A DNA stretch of 8,186 nucleotides from Candidatus Zixiibacteriota bacterium (GTDB taxonomy: Bacteria > Zixibacteria > MSB-5A5 > CAIYYT01), in NCBI GenBank assembly GCA_026397575.1, contig JAPLUP010000508.1, positions 1 to 8,186 of the forward strand, given 5' to 3'. Below the pieces are notes generated by a model. The model ran no database searches, had not been told where the DNA came from, and saw nothing but the letters and a program-made list of their open reading frames with translations. Positions 6,412 to 8,186 of the stretch are shown piece by piece. The position numbers and the translations under genes were made by a program. Every line of letters begins with the position of its first letter. Positions within the stretch are counted from its first letter, which is position 1.

Positions 6412-7872
6412 ATGAAAAGTCAGGTAAAGTCAATAGAGGCATCTACCTGGGCGGATCACCGGCACGTTGTATTGTTCGGTATGCTTGCATTTGTAATTCT
6501 CTTCGCGACTCCCGTGCTCTTTGCCGAAAAAGCTTCGGTCACCCAGATGAATCAGGTGGCAGCCAACTGGTTGACGTACATGGTCAGTCAAACAGGTGAC
6601 TGGGCCGGCAGCGATTCGCCACAGATCATAGCAACTGACGAACTCAGGTCAGGTGACACGGTCCTGGCGCGGGTATATTCAGTTGAGCCGCGCGGTTTTG
6701 TTCTGGTGCCGGTGATGAAAGAACTTGCACCGGTCAAAGTGTACTCCCTGACATCGGGACTTGACGTCAACCAAACACAGGGCTTCACACAACTCCTGCG
6801 GGAAAATCTGAGCTATCAGATGCAGCTGTTTATCCAGAATTACGGTGGCATTGACGCTGTACAACCGGCAAGAGGTGAAGCAATTTTCGCGCGCGACGAG
6901 CGACAACAGTGGGATCGTTTTGCCGTCGATGAAAAGACTTTCGCTACTGATTTAAGCAAGAGCCCTCGATCGCCTCAAGAGGAGGTCGGACCGCTTCTGA
7001 CCTCTGCCTGGCATCAGAACTATCCATACAATATGCTTTGCCCTACCGGTTATAGTGGCAAATGCAAGGTCGGCTGCATGGCCACCACGATGGCGCAGAT
7101 CATGAACTTTTGGAAGTGGCCTCCCGCCGGTACCGGAACCCACAGCTACTACTGGAATGGCGATTATGGGACTGGCGGGTGCCAAGCCACGACGGGACAG
7201 ACTCTCTCTGCCGACTATACCGACACCTATGACTGGGCGAACATGCTCGACAGTGTCACTGCATCTTCGTCTACTGCGGCAAAGAATGCCGTGGCAGAAC
7301 TCTCTTACGAAGCCGGCGTCGCTGTGAGCATGATGTACGGCTCCTGCCTATCAGCGGCATATTCGAATGAACCTCCCGCAGCGTTGGTGAGTCACTTCAA
7401 ATATCCCAACACGATCGTTTCCTATGCGCGCAACAGCTACAACGTCACAAGCTGGTTCAACCTTATCAAGGCCGAGATTGATGCCGGTCGCCCGATTTAT
7501 TTCCAGATCACATCGCACGCGATGGTCATCGACGGCTGGAAGAATACCGGCGGCACCAATCGCTATCATCTCAATTATGGGTGGGAGAGTGGATACTCCA
7601 CCGCCTGGTATGCCATCGACAACTACTTCTGCAGTTGGGGTTGCAGTCCCGCTGACGAGAATATCTATGCTCATATTCAGCCGAATCCCGACTGGGACGG
7701 TGACGGCATTCCCAATGTCAGCGACAATTGCCCGCTGATATCCAATCCGACTCAGACCGACGCTGACATTGACGGTCTCGGCGACGCCTGCGACAATTGC
7801 CCTGCTGTGGCCAATGCTAATCAGCAAAACTCTGATGGAGACGGTCGCCAATCCACTACAGACCAACACTGA
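6412..7872 (+). CDS. Secreted streptopain-like cysteine peptidase (family C10) with TSP3 repeats; frame broken near the 3' end
   Basis: This frame encodes 486 residues. Residues about 18-38 form a hydrophobic signal segment ([20 protein letters not shown]) after an unusually long polar start; AGAGGAG lies 10 bases before this ATG. Residues about 40-190 resemble the inhibitory propeptide of C10 enzymes. The catalytic domain spans about 192-422: PYNMLCP (205-211), nucleophile Cys222 in [17 protein letters not shown], catalytic His369 in SHAMVIDGW, and NYGW (388-391). All key residues are present, so an active endopeptidase is expected after export and propeptide removal. TSP3 repeats begin at residue 427 ([15 protein letters not shown]). 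At about base 7843, in the third repeat, the frame leaves the repeat pattern and stops after nine off-pattern codons (RQSTTDQH), while the true repeat continues one base out of phase. The gene is thus truncated as read, though the catalytic part is complete. It lies 99 bases after the broken surface-protein gene. Confidence 0.9.
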   Translation: MKSQVKSIEASTWADHRHVVLFGMLAFVILFATPVLFAEKASVTQMNQVAANWLTYMVSQTGDWAGSDSPQIIATDELRSGDTVLARVYSVEPRGFVLVPVMKELAPVKVYSLTSGLDVNQTQGFTQLLRENLSYQMQLFIQNYGGIDAVQPARGEAIFARDERQQWDRFAVDEKTFATDLSKSPRSPQEEVGPLLTSAWHQNYPYNMLCPTGYSGKCKVGCMATTMAQIMNFWKWPPAGTGTHSYYWNGDYGTGGCQATTGQTLSADYTDTYDWANMLDSVTASSSTAAKNAVAELSYEAGVAVSMMYGSCLSAAYSNEPPAALVSHFKYPNTIVSYARNSYNVTSWFNLIKAEIDAGRPIYFQITSHAMVIDGWKNTGGTNRYHLNYGWESGYSTAWYAIDNYFCSWGCSPADENIYAHIQPNPDWDGDGIPNVSDNCPLISNPTQTDADIDGLGDACDNCPAVANANQQNSDGDGRQSTTDQH

Positions 7873-7969
7873 CGCGGACGGTATCGGTGATGCCTGCGAT
7901 AACTGCCCGAATACATACAATCCCGACCAAGCAGATAGTGATGCCGATGGCATTGGCAACGCCTGCGAT
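7690..7969 (+). repeat. Tandem TSP3-coding repeats spanning the frameshift
   Basis: Five units with the DxDxDG...DACDNCP pattern can be traced: two intact in the first frame (to about 7830), one broken at about 7843, then two in the second frame ([19 protein letters not shown] and [13 protein letters not shown]). The broken unit lacks the usual [10 protein letters not shown] stretch between DGDG and VANP. This fits a loss of 29 or 32 bases, a length not divisible by 3. Confidence 0.8.
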
Positions 7970-8186
7970 CCCGATTTTCGGATTGTGCAAACACCAGATA
8001 CAGCCGACGTCTTTTACATCAAGCAGGCAGACATCGATGGTGACAATCGCACTGATGTAATCTACACCGGCAACACGGCGGACAGCTTGTACATTGCTTA
8101 TGGCAAAGCCGACGGGACATTTGAGACGCCGCGCAACTATTTGAAGGTGACCAGAGCGGCGCTGGCGGTCTGTTTCTGGGACGATG
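7844..8186 (+). CDS. Out-of-frame continuation of the C10 peptidase gene: TSP3 and FG-GAP/VCBS-like region (runs off the right edge)
   Basis: In the frame whose codons start at 7844, 114 codons are open to the window edge. The reading resumes the TSP3 pattern at once ([20 protein letters not shown]), ends it at about residue 42, and continues with [17 protein letters not shown] and [19 protein letters not shown], typical of FG-GAP/VCBS calcium-binding propeller repeats. It has no start codon or ribosome-binding site of its own, so it is best read as the severed C-terminal part of the gene starting at 6412. The left-edge protein also passes from TSP3 towards the same kind of repeat. Translation would need a frameshift or a corrected sequence. 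Confidence 0.75.

Noticed and set aside
7351..7959. A 202-codon minus-strand frame opposite the C10 peptidase gene
   Set aside because: It is antisense to the catalytic domain and TSP3 repeats; repeat codon bias keeps the opposite strand open. It has no recognisable domain.

Overview
The window looks like a chromosomal segment from a Gram-negative environmental bacterium that secretes many modular repeat proteins. Hanks-type kinases with TPR tails, RsbU-type phosphatases, and secreted proteins built from dockerin-like, thrombospondin type 3 (TSP3), PKD and FG-GAP/VCBS modules are typical of uncultured FCB-group lineages such as Candidatus Zixibacteria. That placement is inferred from protein style only. 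There is no rRNA or other marker gene here, and I see no tRNA, CRISPR array or complete insertion sequence.

Layout. Positions 1-1048 (minus strand) hold the 5' part of a secreted multidomain protein that runs off the left edge, preceded by a near-consensus sigma-70 promoter at 1122-1150. Positions 1151-1697 contain no convincing gene. They hold a short direct repeat, a 12-bp inverted repeat and a short minus-strand open frame that may be a gene remnant. Two signalling genes follow on the minus strand. Transcription reaches a GAF + PP2C/SpoIIE (RsbU-like) phosphatase first (4331-5608), then a Ser/Thr kinase with TolB-like and TPR regions (1698-4094), separated by 236 bases. Positions 5609-5910 form a divergent intergenic region. 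On the plus strand, a near-consensus promoter (5911-5939) drives a broken gene (5993-6312) that starts with a signal peptide and carries the N-terminal motif of SBBP-repeat/DUF7948-type surface proteins. Next is a secreted streptopain-like (family C10) cysteine peptidase (6412-7872). Its reading frame breaks inside a TSP3 repeat and continues in another frame, through more TSP3 units and an FG-GAP/VCBS-like segment, to the right edge.

How the genes relate. Kinase and phosphatase are a plausible cytoplasmic phospho-signalling pair, but no anti-sigma factor or antagonist gene is present to complete a partner-switching circuit. The three secreted-protein loci flank them. Two have TTGACA-17-TATnnT promoters, and the same two share a GGAGACA-N3-ATG start region. 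Two of the three secreted loci look disrupted (one stop plus a 1-nt frameshift; one frameshift in repeat DNA), which suggests either ongoing decay and repeat slippage or assembly error. I do not see a clearly new biological system. The most notable items are the two damaged secreted-protein genes, their conserved upstream signals, and the kinase-TolB-TPR/phosphatase pair.
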